Shown piece after piece: positions 1 to 8,342 of a DNA stretch of 64,000 nucleotides (its first letter is position 1; every line of letters begins with the position of its first letter). The position numbers and the translations under genes are program-made. The notes under the pieces are model-generated. The model ran no database searches. It was not told the DNA's origin and worked only from the letters and a program-made list of their open reading frames with translations. The DNA is from Chloroflexota bacterium (GTDB taxonomy: Bacteria > Chloroflexota > Dehalococcoidia > Lucifugimonadales > UBA3495): positions 1 to 64,000 of the forward strand of contig JAPOQH010000098.1 in assembly GCA_026710825.1 (NCBI GenBank). The letters run 5' to 3'.

Positions 1-88
1 CGGCCTGCCAGAGCATGAACAGAACCGCGGCGCATACCGACAGCACAGCGACAATGATGGCCGCTTGACGGGTGGTTTCGCTGGACAT
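1..88 (-). CDS. N-terminus of a membrane protein (partial, runs off window)
   Basis: An ATG at 88 on the minus strand opens a frame that stays open to the window edge (29 codons). The protein begins MSSETTRQ and then has a hydrophobic stretch (AAIIVAVLSVCAAVLFMLW) that would be a signal anchor or first membrane segment. GAGGTGA lies 5-6 nt before the ATG and supports the start. The rest of the gene is outside the window, so no family can be named. It is divergent from the two-component system at 558. Confidence 0.6.
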   Translation of the reverse strand, partial: MSSETTRQAAIIVAVLSVCAAVLFMLWQA

Positions 89-557
89 AGGTCACCTCAA
101 ACGACTGCGTTGTGGCCTGACCAGTCGCACAAGTGGAGGATCATCGTCTGGTGGCACGGGTAAGTTCTGCCCAACCGGTATGCGACGTCGGGATACGATT
201 CAGACCAACAGGGACTGCCTTCAAGTTGGGGGAATCTCAAGAAGCAAAGCGTGGTCGCTGGTGCGCTTTTCTCGTATGTAATCCGAGGCTAACTTCCGCC
301 GGTTCAGTTACGCGATCTGGCGCAGTGTCTCGCGCCCAGTTCAGTCGATGTAAGCAAGTCTCGGCGTGATCCACCCAACATGCTGATAATGTCAGCGAAA
401 TTGATAGCACCGCGCTCGGCATCGGAGTAAGGCCGTTTTCACTGTCTATAGGAACGTTCGCAATCGCAGGTATGATGTTCAGATAAGTCCCCGGTTTTGG
501 CCTTTTGCCCACACGCCTTGAGACGCTACATTGACGGAATGACGATGTTGGTAACGC
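89..557. other. Intergenic region without a recognisable gene
   Basis: Divergent spacer between the partial membrane gene (minus) and the histidine kinase (plus). Short open frames occur on both strands but none has a convincing ribosome binding site or recognisable protein. It must hold the promoters of both flanking genes, but I could not pick a clear pair of -35/-10 boxes. Confidence 0.5.
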
Positions 558-1826
558 ATGAGGTGCAATCATGCACAGTGGCTATCCAATAGGGCCGAGG
601 CGCCTGCCTTGCTGATCCGGCCGTTCACGTTGCTGCGGGATCGGTTCTGGCGCGGCGACTGGGCCGGGCCCTATGAGGTGCGCTTTGCCGCCGTGGTCTC
701 GGTCTGGGTCCGCTGGTGCGTGGCCGCGCTCTGCGTGGCGCTGATTGCGCAGCGTCCCTTTGACTACCCGGCGTCCCAGTACACCTCCTACTGGGTGTTT
801 GTTGGCTTGCTGATCGCGTTCAACGGGTTCATCCACCACCGGCTGTGGTCGGGCCGGACGTTGGCCGGGCGCTGGATGATGGCGCTGAGCGCAACGGACG
901 TGGCGCTGGTCACGGCTCTGGTGTGGATCTCAGGCGGGTTCTCGACCCTGTTCACTCACCTGTTGTACTACCCGGCGCTGGCAGCCTTTGCCGTGCTGTT
1001 CACGTCGCTGAAACTCAACCTCGTGTGGGTCACCCTGGTTGCCCTGACGTACGCTCTGGTGTGCCTGACGGTGGGTGGAGGACTCGATTGGGATGCCCGA
1101 GAGGACGTGACACTGGTGGTGCGGGTGGCGGTGATGTACACCGTGGTACTGGCCGTCAACTTGGTGGCCAGATTTGAGCGGGCCGGTCGCTTGAAGGCGA
1201 CGGCGCGGGAGGGAGCCCTGCAGCAGGAGCGGATCGACCTCTCCCAGTCGATCCACGACACGGCGGCGCAGTCCGTCTACATGATCGGCTTGGGCGTCGA
1301 CAGCGCCCGGTCGCTGGCGGGAGATTCGAACGCGGAGCTTTCCGAGACGCTGGAGGCGACTTCCCAGTTGTCTCGTTCCGTGATGTGGGAACTTAGACGT
1401 TCCATTGACGCGGGACAGCTCTTCGAGGGCCGGGATCTGGGGTCCGTGTTGCGTGAACACACGGAGACGTTCCAGAGGATCACGTCGGTGCCCACCAGGA
1501 TGACGCAATCAGGGGTCGAGCCCGAGCTGAGCGTGGACACCCGTTCTCGGCTCTTTTCAATTGCCCACAACGCGCTCACCAACGCGTTCCGCCATGCCGG
1601 CGCGGGGCGTGTGGACGTCGTGCTGGATTTCAAGGTGGACGGCATCCGCCTGACGGTGGAGGACGACGGGGTCGGGCTTCCCGACGACTACGCGCAACGC
1701 GGCCGGGGGGTTGCCGGCATGAGGGCTGATGCGGAGCGCATTGGCGGCCGGTTGTTGGTGACCTCGGGCGGGCCCGGCAGCGGAACCTCGGTGACCTGTG
1801 TGATCCCTATTGAAACGACCGGATGA
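558..1826 (+). CDS. Membrane sensor histidine kinase, NarL/LiaS (HisKA_3) type
   Basis: Sensor kinase of about 422 aa. Residues about 42-205 hold roughly five to six hydrophobic segments, so the sensor is an integral membrane domain without an obvious extracellular loop domain. The HisKA_3 phosphoacceptor region reads SIHDTAAQSVY with the predicted phospho-His at H233. The ATPase domain follows, with N-box HNALTNAFRHAGAG, DDGVGLP and GRGVAGMRADAERIGG. The response regulator starts 33 nt downstream, so the two form a phosphorelay pair. The ATG at 558 has a poor ribosome binding site, so the exact start is uncertain. The signal sensed cannot be told from the sequence. Confidence 0.88.
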   Translation: MRCNHAQWLSNRAEAPALLIRPFTLLRDRFWRGDWAGPYEVRFAAVVSVWVRWCVAALCVALIAQRPFDYPASQYTSYWVFVGLLIAFNGFIHHRLWSGRTLAGRWMMALSATDVALVTALVWISGGFSTLFTHLLYYPALAAFAVLFTSLKLNLVWVTLVALTYALVCLTVGGGLDWDAREDVTLVVRVAVMYTVVLAVNLVARFERAGRLKATAREGALQQERIDLSQSIHDTAAQSVYMIGLGVDSARSLAGDSNAELSETLEATSQLSRSVMWELRRSIDAGQLFEGRDLGSVLREHTETFQRITSVPTRMTQSGVEPELSVDTRSRLFSIAHNALTNAFRHAGAGRVDVVLDFKVDGIRLTVEDDGVGLPDDYAQRGRGVAGMRADAERIGGRLLVTSGGPGSGTSVTCVIPIETTG

Positions 1827-1859
1827 CCGTGCCGCCCGGAACTGAATGAGGAGTGCGAC

Positions 1860-2522
1860 ATGTCTGAAGACCCGCGGACCCGGGAGCTGCTGGTGGACGA
1901 CCATCCCCTGGTGAGAGACAGTCTGCAGCGCGTGCTGGAGAACTCGGGAGAGTTCGAGGTGGTTGGGCAGGCCGCCGACGGTAATGCAGCGATCCAGATG
2001 GCGGGTGATCTGCGCCCCGACGCCGTGGTGATGGATGTGATCATGCCCGGCATGGATGGTGTGACGGCCTGTCGGGAGATCACGAGGCTGTTGCCCGATG
2101 CCCGCGTGCTGATGCTGACGTCCTCGACGGAAGACGACTCGGTCATCGCGGCGGTGGCGGCCGGTGCGACGGGTTACGTGGTCAAGGACGCCGGTCTGGA
2201 GGATCTGCTGAAAGCGGTACGGGACGTTGCGATGGGCCGTGTCCGGATACCGCTCCCTGTTCTCAGGCGGGCCGCTGCCGTGGCGGACGGGCAGTCGAAG
2301 CCTGTCCTCAAAGGGAACCAGCAATTGCTCACCGAGCGGGAGCGGGAGGTGCTGACGATGTTCGCCAGCGGCAGTTCCTATGCGGACATTGCGGAGGCGC
2401 AGGGCAACAGTCCGTCAACGGTACGGAACACCGTCTACCGCATCCAGGACAAGCTGGGCGTCGGCTCCAGGCAGGGCCTGGTGGTCTGGGCGGTTCGCAA
2501 TGGGCTCCTGGACAGGGAGTAG
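1860..2522 (+). CDS. Response regulator, NarL/FixJ family (receiver + LuxR-type HTH)
   Basis: A 220-aa DNA-binding response regulator, partner of the kinase just upstream. The receiver domain shows the acidic pair D13-D14, the phospho-acceptor D59 in VVMDVIMPGMDG, the conserved T/S in LMLTSS and K in YVVKDAG. The C-terminal LuxR-type helix-turn-helix reads LTEREREVLTMFASGSSYADIA and continues to the recognition helix STVRNTVYRIQDKLGV. GAGGAG lies 7 nt before the ATG. The usual I-R-V-L-L-V-DDH opening is here TRELLVDDH, an unusual charged residue in strand beta1. Confidence 0.9.
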   Translation: MSEDPRTRELLVDDHPLVRDSLQRVLENSGEFEVVGQAADGNAAIQMAGDLRPDAVVMDVIMPGMDGVTACREITRLLPDARVLMLTSSTEDDSVIAAVAAGATGYVVKDAGLEDLLKAVRDVAMGRVRIPLPVLRRAAAVADGQSKPVLKGNQQLLTEREREVLTMFASGSSYADIAEAQGNSPSTVRNTVYRIQDKLGVGSRQGLVVWAVRNGLLDRE

Positions 2523-2871
2523 TGTCCAGAAAATCGCGCAACCGACCGCTCCGTCGTCAGGGATGGCCGGTATAATCTCGGTGCGCGGCGGGCCGGGCGA
2601 GCAGATTGAGCCATTCATCGTCTTGTGGGGGCGTGTGTTGCCGGCGCTAGCCGGCTTGGGGAGGGAGGAGGCGCACGTGAAAGTACCGGATATTGCACGT
2701 GCACGCGGGGAGCGCTGTCGCTGCCAAGTAGTTGCAGGTTGTCGAAATAACCGTGGCAGAGTTTGCGCCCAACTGTGCCACTTTTGCCCTTCCAGCCGCT
2801 TCTGCCGTTCGGGGCGAATCTCCGGACATGGCGGCCTTTTGGCAGAGTTTGTCTAGGTGTATTCTGCCGCC
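2523..2871. other. Intergenic region before the recombinase gene
   Basis: About 350 bases with no convincing gene. A consensus-like TATAAT is at 2571-2576 and a perfect 10-bp palindrome TGCACGTGCA at 2694-2703. Immediately before the recombinase ATG there is TTGGCA, a 15-nt spacer and TATTCT ending 6 nt before the ATG; if this is a promoter, the recombinase mRNA would be nearly leaderless. The boundary between core and accessory DNA probably lies in this stretch. Confidence 0.4.
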
Positions 2872-3426
2872 ATGGATGTTCCCCACTACTGGAGCGCCGA
2901 CCAGGTCCAGCGCCTGCTGGATGCGTTGGCCACCAACAACCGTCATCAGGCACGCACCGCGGCGCTCATCATGTGGCGCACCGGCCTGCGGATTTCGGAG
3001 GTCCTCGGGCTCGAGTGGCGGGATCTCGACTACTCTGGAGATCCTGCGACGTTGCTCGTCCGGCGGTCGAAGACTCGCAGGGCGCGTACCGTGCGGCTGC
3101 ATCCGGAGTTGGTGCAGCTCTTCACGAACTGGCCGGCGAACCGGACGCCTCGGGACAAGATGGTGGCGCTGTCAATGCGAACCGTGCCGCGTCACATTGC
3201 TGACGCCGTGGTGTCGTCCGACTTGGACCAAGAGTCGCCCGGGACCGGGAAACGGCTCCCGGGGGCGCATTCCCTGAGGCATAGTGCGGCCCGGCATTGG
3301 CTGATGGTTGGGAAGGTGCCCCTCAACGTGGTGAGTCAGTGGCTTGGCCACGCGAACGTGTCGGTCACCCTGCGAATTTGCCTGCCGATAGTGGGCAGTG
3401 ATTACGGGATGGACGAGATCCCCTAG
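2872..3426 (+). CDS. Short tyrosine-recombinase/integrase family protein with Cys at the nucleophile position
   Basis: About 184 aa, containing only the C-terminal catalytic domain of the phage-integrase family. Visible catalytic elements: Arg40 in RTGLRISEV, Lys67 in RRSKTRRAR, His133 and Arg136 in HSLRHSAARHW and His160 in WLGHANVSV. The nucleophilic Tyr expected a few residues after that box is occupied by Cys170 (TLRIC, codon TGC at 3379-3381), one transition away from TAC. Another Tyr (Y178) follows eight residues later. A GTG at 2857 is an alternative start. It heads a lower-GC accessory region and is closed by a strong terminator at 3446. It may be an inactive remnant, a domain used as an accessory factor, or carry a base error. 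Confidence 0.8.
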   Translation: MDVPHYWSADQVQRLLDALATNNRHQARTAALIMWRTGLRISEVLGLEWRDLDYSGDPATLLVRRSKTRRARTVRLHPELVQLFTNWPANRTPRDKMVALSMRTVPRHIADAVVSSDLDQESPGTGKRLPGAHSLRHSAARHWLMVGKVPLNVVSQWLGHANVSVTLRICLPIVGSDYGMDEIP

Positions 3427-3445
3427 ATTGAAGAGAGGGAGATTA

Positions 3446-3482
3446 TGGAGGCCCTGCGCTACCGCGCAGGGCCTCCATTTTT
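3446..3482 (+). terminator. Rho-independent terminator after the recombinase gene
   Basis: Perfect 14-bp inverted repeat (3446-3459 pairs with 3464-3477), loop TACC, followed by TTTTT. GC-rich stem plus T-run in the plus direction, 20 nt after the recombinase stop codon. Confidence 0.9.
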
Positions 3483-3547
3483 GGGATTTGAACATGGAAT
3501 TGTTTTTGCAAAACGGCGGTGATCTGCCGTGAGTAGACTGATTTCAA

Positions 3548-4021
3548 ATGGGAACGCCAGAGCAATGTGACTTGCTGGACGAATCTGTCGATACGCATCT
3601 GGTCGCTCGGGACTGGTGGGAATCAGACGGGTGCCGGCTGTTGCCTGGAGAGGCTGACGAGGTGACGGTTTTCGAGGTCCTGCACCAGGACGGATGTCGA
3701 TATTTCGGCTTCACGGGAACAGGCGTGTATGAGCGTTTGGGGGAGCTGTTGAACGGACTGCGTGATGCTCGATCAAGTTCTTTCGTGGTCGAACACTGCC
3801 GGCAGATGTCCTACGTGGTGAGGTGTGTTGCCTCGAACTTGGATCGCGGCACAGGCAGGGAGCTTCGAGAACTCCTGGTGTCTCAGGCGCCGGATGGGGT
3901 CGCACGGATCGATGGCACGGCCGCTGTGTCGCCCGGATGCTGGTTGAAAGAGAGCGACGATGACGTCGAGGTTATGACCTTTGCGGAGTGGGCAAAAATG
4001 ACGAGCGGAGGATCCAAATAG
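3548..4021 (+). CDS. Hypothetical protein, faint GIY-YIG-like pattern
   Basis: A 157-aa soluble acidic protein; I do not recognise the family. One stretch, VFEVL followed by DGCRYFGFT and then VYERL, resembles the spacing of the GIY, YIG and Arg elements of GIY-YIG nuclease domains, but the first element is poor and no catalytic Glu region is clear. It has several Trp/Cys residues (SPGCWLKE near residue 130). It lies alone between the recombinase terminator and the next orphan gene. No good ribosome binding site precedes the ATG. Function unknown. Confidence 0.5.
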   Translation: MGTPEQCDLLDESVDTHLVARDWWESDGCRLLPGEADEVTVFEVLHQDGCRYFGFTGTGVYERLGELLNGLRDARSSSFVVEHCRQMSYVVRCVASNLDRGTGRELRELLVSQAPDGVARIDGTAAVSPGCWLKESDDDVEVMTFAEWAKMTSGGSK

Positions 4022-4106
4022 GCGAATCCTGAGTAGGAATGTTCGTAAAAAAGAGTTTACGGCAATTGCGCCCTGCATCCAAAACCAAAATTGGAGGACA
4101 GCATAC

Positions 4107-4820
4107 ATGTACAGTATGAACAAACTAGCGCTCGAAGGCACGTTGGAACCCTTGGAAGAACTCGAGAAGGCGGGTCTTCATCCCGATCTGACCTACAGGT
4201 TGTTGTACCGCAAAGAAGGGGACGAATTCGTTATCATCCACCCATTCGGGGAAGTTCGCCTCCGAAAGGATTCGGATCTGCCAGGTCTGGTGGACGAAAT
4301 GAACATCCCGCATCTGACGTCTCTCAGGAAAGTCGCGAACTTGCCACTGGCGGAAGCCATCGGCTTGTACTCCGAGCCGTTCAGACTGCAATCGGTGATG
4401 GAGTTCTGGCTAAACCAACGGAATTCCGCAGGGCAAGGGTTCAACGAAGTCTTGGCTTCGGCATGGTTGTCTAGTCGACATTTAAACATGCCAGCGATCC
4501 TACCTTGGACGGGAGGCGACGAGGGAGTCTTTAATGTGGAAGCCCTGATGGAGCTGTTCAAGGACAACGCCATCGTAACGAATGATGGCGACATTGAAGT
4601 ACCGGGGGAACGAATCACCGTTTTTTCTGCGGGCTGGCCCAGCACCATATCCTGGTACCCCTCACCGGAAGAAGCAAAGGCTCATTTGCCCGAAGACATG
4701 GATGATGTATCCATCACGTTGTTCAGTGCGATCGTGCCGCCAACCGCTATTCTGGCGATTTTCAGGCTGGCTGTGACAAACGAATACATCGTCGACCCGT
4801 CCTTGATTACGATTGTGTAG
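4107..4820 (+). CDS. Hypothetical protein, 237 aa
   Basis: Open frame with a clear GGAGG 9 nt before the ATG. The product has no signal peptide; residues about 195-225 (ITLFSAIVPPTAILAIF) are hydrophobic and could be one membrane segment near the C-terminus. Base composition is visibly lower in GC than the core genes, and codon use is more relaxed, in line with recent acquisition. I do not recognise the family. It is followed directly by insertion-sequence debris. Confidence 0.6.
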   Translation: MYSMNKLALEGTLEPLEELEKAGLHPDLTYRLLYRKEGDEFVIIHPFGEVRLRKDSDLPGLVDEMNIPHLTSLRKVANLPLAEAIGLYSEPFRLQSVMEFWLNQRNSAGQGFNEVLASAWLSSRHLNMPAILPWTGGDEGVFNVEALMELFKDNAIVTNDGDIEVPGERITVFSAGWPSTISWYPSPEEAKAHLPEDMDDVSITLFSAIVPPTAILAIFRLAVTNEYIVDPSLITIV

Positions 4821-4845
4821 GTGATCATCATCGCGGGTATCAATA

Positions 4846-4961
4846 TTGCCAAGGCAGGCTGTCGCATCAGGCTTCGGGGAATCCGTCTACCGCTGGCAAG
4901 CCGACTATGGCGGCCTCAGAACGGACCAGGCCAGGCGCCTGAAGCAGTTGGAGGCTAAGCT
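4846..4961 (+). pseudogene. Fragment of an IS3-family OrfA (transposase N-terminal subunit)
   Basis: The translated stretch reads GESVYRWQADYGGLRTDQ and continues ARRLKQLEAKL, which matches the helix-turn-helix/leucine-zipper junction of IS3/IS911 OrfA proteins (typically TYYRW..EYGGL..DQAKRLKELE). Only about 38 codons remain, and no OrfB follows. It is cut at 4961/4962 by the left end of the next insertion sequence, so this is an older element interrupted by a younger one. Confidence 0.7.
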
Positions 4962-4980
4962 GGGCTTTACGCAATTCAAG
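4962..4980 (+). repeat. Left terminal inverted repeat of the insertion sequence
   Basis: GGGCTTTACGCAATTCAAG; matches the right end (6389-6407, reverse complement) at about 14 of 19 positions with one gap. It begins exactly where the IS3 OrfA similarity ends. Confidence 0.6.
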
Positions 4981-6322
4981 CGGCGTAAGCTAGGAAATCC
5001 ACCATTCGGTGGTACAAGTTGGCGGGGAGTTCCTGAATGTCGGTGCTGACTGCGGACAGTGAAAAACCCTCTGACGCCAACCAGAGGTGGCGACGCACCA
5101 GGGCGATGGTGCCCACGAAGTTCGGCGACGGTTTGTCGTACCAGGCGGCGGTACGCTGGGTGATGGGATGTTGTTTTTTCAAGGCGTGAGCGGCCAGAAC
5201 GGTCCAGGAGAAAAGACCCAGCAGGATGGGCGTGGTGCGGGCGATGGCCAGGTCGGACCACTGGCGTTGAGTCTCCACGCCCAGGTGAGTGCCCACCTCA
5301 GAAAGGTAACCTCCAATTGCCAGCGCAGCACAAACCACTCCAGGATCTGGGTTGGGTCCGCCGACGGATCGGTGCAGAGCAGGGTCTGAGGATCGAAGGC
5401 ACCTTCGGGGTCCCGCACCAATACCCAGCGGATGGTCACCGCCGGTTTGCTCGAGCGGTACCAGACGACGGTCTGGGAGGTGAGTTCCACGGTACGGGTG
5501 GTGCCGTCGTACCAAGACACCGCGGCGACGGTCCACGGCACGTCGGCATGGTCTAGGAAGGTTTTCAGCGATGGTCGTCGCGGGCCTTTCAGGGCCGGCC
5601 GACCAGTTTGGCCCGGCGGCCGCGGTGGTGCTGGCGCGTAGAGTGCGGCGTCCAGGCGCAGTCTGGCGATGAGGGTAACCGGCTCGCGCAGAGACTGGCA
5701 GCAGTGGAGCACGGCGTAGCCGTTGTCCCCCACCAGCACCAGGGGGCGATGGGGCAGCCAGCGACGCAGGAGCATGACCAACTGCCGAGCCCAGTCGGTG
5801 ATCTTCTTGTGCCGGCATCCCTGCTGCTGGTGGTAGCGGGAGGAGGGCGCCAACACTGTGGGCACCGGCAGCGCCCAATGTCGACCGGCCCACGGGATGT
5901 GGCTGAGCCACATCAGAGAAATCCAGCGCAATCCATTGGCCTTGACCAACTGGTGGCGACTGGACCGCACCGCGTCCCGGTAGATGCCTCGGGCCCTGAT
6001 CTTGGCGCCACGACGCCGTTCCAGAGTTTCCCGATTGGTCAATGATCGCACGCCGCAGATCAAAGGACCATCGCCGCGATCCAAGTAGTAGATCAGCAGC
6101 AAGAGCAGGATGCGTGCCGCCGCACGGGGCGAACACACCGCCCGATTGAGCACGTCGTGGTAGCGAGGGTAGTCGCGCTGGTCGCTGCGGCCCATGACGC
6201 GCAAGGCTGCGGCCACAGTGCGCTGACCCGTGGCCAGGACCGCGCCGGCAGGGCCTTCTGCCAGGTCGGGTTGGTGAACAGCGTTGCGAAGGGGGCGAGT
6301 ATCGATACAATGGCTTCCCTAG
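4976..6322 (-). pseudogene. Frameshifted DDE transposase of the insertion sequence
   Basis: Three consecutive frames carry one protein. The first piece (about 6322-6262) reads EAIVSILAPFATLFTNPTWQ. The main piece (about 6259-5303) contains VMGRSDQRDYPRYHDVLNRA, TDWARQLVMLLRRWLP, the acidic block LVLVGDNGYAVL and IRWVLVRDPEGAF. The last piece (about 5303-4976) contains SEVGTHLGVETQRQWSDLA and ends MVDFLAYAA. The second break, near 5300-5305, looks like a single-base deletion; the first, near 6260, is a larger change. The upstream frame has a stop before any ATG. Family assignment to IS4/IS701-like elements is from memory of the motif and uncertain; that it is a DDE transposase is fairly sure. 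Confidence 0.8.
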
Positions 6323-6388
6323 GGTGAGCATGGCTGGACCTTTAGTCAGATTTGGGTCAGGCCAGCTTACCCTGTCTTTATACTTTTT

Positions 6389-6407
6389 CTAAAATTTGCG
6401 TAAACCC
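6389..6407 (-). repeat. Right terminal inverted repeat of the insertion sequence
   Basis: Read on the minus strand: GGGTTTACGCAAATTTTAG. Partner of the left end at 4962-4980. Flanking sequence changes character immediately outside it. Confidence 0.6.
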
Positions 6408-6464
6408 TCGCTTAGCGATGAAGTAATTGACACGTTTACGTGGACTTTTTGTGGATCAGTGGAG

Positions 6465-7259
6465 TTACCGGTGCATCAATTGGTGCACGATGACATAAAG
6501 CGCAACGATACCGAAAATTATCAGCAGCACAAAGATGCGGTTGCCCTCAATCAATACCCGATGGATCGCATAAGAGTGAACCAAGAATGCGCCACATGCG
6601 GTGACTGTGACTATGGACATCGAAGCTAAAACACGTCGCAGTGACCTGCACCGGGTCCGAAACGCTTCGCGAATGGTCTCGTCTTCACCATAGAGTAGGA
6701 ATTGCGTCAGGATCACGGTGAATCCCAACCCCAGTGCCGCAGCCAGGGCAGCCCCGAACGGGTATCCTGCGTCTGTGCCGTATGGTAAATGCTCTGATGG
6801 ATCCCAGAGGAGATACGGTAAACCGAAGGAAGCTAAGAAGCCCATCCCCAAGCCGAAGGCCGATAATCCTACCAGTCTTGGACCATAGCGGTAACAAACA
6901 AAGGAAGCCGATGCGATCCAAGGCAGGATGAAAGTCCAAGGAACTGGGCCCCTGTGGGAGTATGAGTAAGTAAACGCGGCGATCATAACCGCCGCTATGA
7001 AGATATATGGCGGAGACCGCATCCAATTTCGCTTCACGAACCCAATTGCGCTGTTCGTCCGCTCTTGCGAGGACAACTGAATCCGATACAACCGGATCAT
7101 CAGGCCGACCAAAGTTCGCCCATCCATGAAAGCCGAGCCCTCGCTCGGTTTCCGAAGTGTCCTTCCAATCCACAGCTGTAAGCGGTGGTCAAGCACTAGA
7201 ATACGGAGCACGTCCGCAACCTTGGAAAGCGAGTGTGGCACAACGACTCGGAGCTCCAA
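6465..7259 (-). CDS. Hypothetical multi-pass membrane protein
   Basis: A 264-aa product with about five or six hydrophobic segments from residue 85 on (for example YIFIAAVMIAAFTYS, FILPWIASASFVCY, ALAAALGLGFTVILTQF and FVLLIIFGIVALYVIVHQL). The N-terminal 80 residues are polar. The start is a TTG at 7259 with GGTGGAG about 5-8 nt upstream. It overlaps the end of the short frame at 7196-7462 in another reading frame, so the two may be one gene split by a frameshift. GC is lower than in the core genes. I do not recognise a family. Confidence 0.55.
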   Translation of the reverse strand: MELRVVVPHSLSKVADVLRILVLDHRLQLWIGRTLRKPSEGSAFMDGRTLVGLMIRLYRIQLSSQERTNSAIGFVKRNWMRSPPYIFIAAVMIAAFTYSYSHRGPVPWTFILPWIASASFVCYRYGPRLVGLSAFGLGMGFLASFGLPYLLWDPSEHLPYGTDAGYPFGAALAAALGLGFTVILTQFLLYGEDETIREAFRTRCRSLRRVLASMSIVTVTACGAFLVHSYAIHRVLIEGNRIFVLLIIFGIVALYVIVHQLMHR

Positions 7260-7462
7260 GCCAACTCCACCTCAGTGGCCTCCGACTTGGGCCAAGTCGA
7301 CAGGTTCAGGGCCCTTAGCACGTCCTCGTAAGTTACAGGGCCGTTGGCCGCGCCTAGCCTGGTGAGTTCTCCATGGGCACCGACGCCCCGCGCCAAAGCC
7401 CCTACAACAAACCGCCGCTCTTCGCGGTCCAAGTCGCTGATTGAGATAGCGCTGTAATCCAT
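7196..7462 (-). CDS. Small hypothetical protein, possibly the N-terminal part of the next gene
   Basis: An 88-aa frame starting MDYSAISISDLDREERRF. It overlaps the following membrane-protein gene by 64 nt in a different frame. The junction region of both frames (STWPKSEATE here, ELRVVVPHSLSKVADVLRI there) could be joined by a one-base frameshift into a single protein of about 330 aa. I cannot tell a real small gene from a frameshifted N-terminus. No family recognised. Confidence 0.35.
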   Translation of the reverse strand: MDYSAISISDLDREERRFVVGALARGVGAHGELTRLGAANGPVTYEDVLRALNLSTWPKSEATEVELAWSSESLCHTRFPRLRTCSVF

Positions 7463-8264
7463 CTCCGCCCACCGGTACGGCGTGGATAAAGTCTAACCTG
7501 GACTGCTGCTCGTGGCCCAGATGGTTCGGTTAGTGGGATTGGGGACGATGCGAATGTTCAGACGGTGCCGCACAGGGGCCATCGGCGAAACAAGTAAACC
7601 CGGCGGCAGCCAACGGTGGTGCTCCAGGTCAGCGATTCGTCCTTACCGCAGCTCGACTCGGCTGGTGGTCTGGCTGACTATCCTCCTGATGATAGCGCCG
7701 GTGTCCCTTGCGAAGATGCCGGCGGGTTCGTTTATTCCTCACGAGCGCCAATTGGCCGGCGTGCTGGCCGGTCCTACGGACTTCATGAGCGCCGCCTTCA
7801 GGGATATCGAGTCGAAACGTTCACCAGAAAGGAAGCGGACCGGCGCGTCATACTTGATGAGTCGCCAAACGCCGGGGTCAACCATCCGTTGGCTGCCCGT
7901 AGGGCAAGAGAGGCAGTTTGCCGGGGGAACCGTTGCCTTCTGGTTTTGATTGGCATCTATTCTCACGTCGGTGCAGGAGTGCCCAAGTTCGGCTGAATTC
8001 CTGCTGAAGTTTCCTTGCGCCGTCGACCCGCCTGATAGGGTGCCAACCATCACGATGCCCGGCACCGCGAGCATGATTATGGGCCGTTCGTTTGTGACGA
8101 TGCTGTCCTCTTGGGCTTGCCATACCCGATCGAGACTCCCAAGGAAGAACACGGACGCACGGGCTTGAGGGTACTCGCTAGCGTTAGCCTTGTGGGGTGT
8201 TGAGTGCTGACCGATTGTCGGGCCGGGATTCCCATCGCCGATTGAGGACCGTCGATAAAATCAG
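7463..8264. other. 800-base stretch with only doubtful open frames
   Basis: Two competing frames overlap on opposite strands: plus 7512-7949, with a signal-like hydrophobic run RLVVWLTILLMIAPVSLA, and minus 7739-8152, with a short hydrophobic run RPIIMLAVPGIVMVGTLSGG near its start. Neither has a good ribosome binding site or a recognisable domain. At most one is real. GC is lower than in the flanking core DNA, in keeping with the accessory character of 2.9-8.3 kb. Confidence 0.4.
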
Positions 8265-8292
8265 ATCGCGCCCGGTATTTCACGGGCGCGAT
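8265..8292 (-). terminator. Inverted repeat, possible terminator for tRNA-Leu transcript
   Basis: Perfect 10-bp stem ATCGCGCCCG / CGGGCGCGAT with an 8-nt loop. On the minus strand it is followed by CTGATTTTA, a weak T-run; on the plus strand there is none. It lies 150 nt downstream of tRNA-Leu in the direction of its transcription. It could also be an unrelated palindrome. Confidence 0.4.
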
Positions 8293-8342
8293 GAATGGGC
8301 AGCGTACTGTGGGTTGTAGCCCGGTGCTGTAGACCGCTGGGA

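Larger units (their letters stand above)
4962..6407. mobile_element. Insertion sequence, about 1446 bp, DDE (IS4/IS701-like) with decayed transposase
   Basis: The ends form imperfect terminal inverted repeats: GGGCTTTACGCAATTCAAG at 4962-4980 and, read inward on the minus strand from 6407, GGGTTTACGCAAATTTTAG. The transposase stop codon lies 14 nt inside the left end. No clear target-site duplication is visible, consistent with age. The transposase reading frame is broken at least twice, so the element is probably not autonomously mobile. Confidence 0.7.

Noticed and set aside
2694-2703. Palindrome TGCACGTGCA as an operator of the recombinase.
   Set aside because: 170 nt upstream of the gene with no promoter beside it; a chance 10-bp palindrome in GC-rich DNA is plausible.
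5300-5305. Programmed frameshift in the transposase.
   Set aside because: The break is near the C-terminus without a slippery sequence, and a second break exists near 6260, so decay is the simpler reading.
4976-6331. Single 451-codon minus-strand frame over the insertion sequence.
   Set aside because: Only its last 110 residues are transposase-like; the rest is a wrong-frame translation, so the real gene is a frameshifted pseudogene.
7512-8152. Two overlapping frames on opposite strands with signal-like stretches.
   Set aside because: Neither has a good start signal or family; reported only as an ambiguous region.
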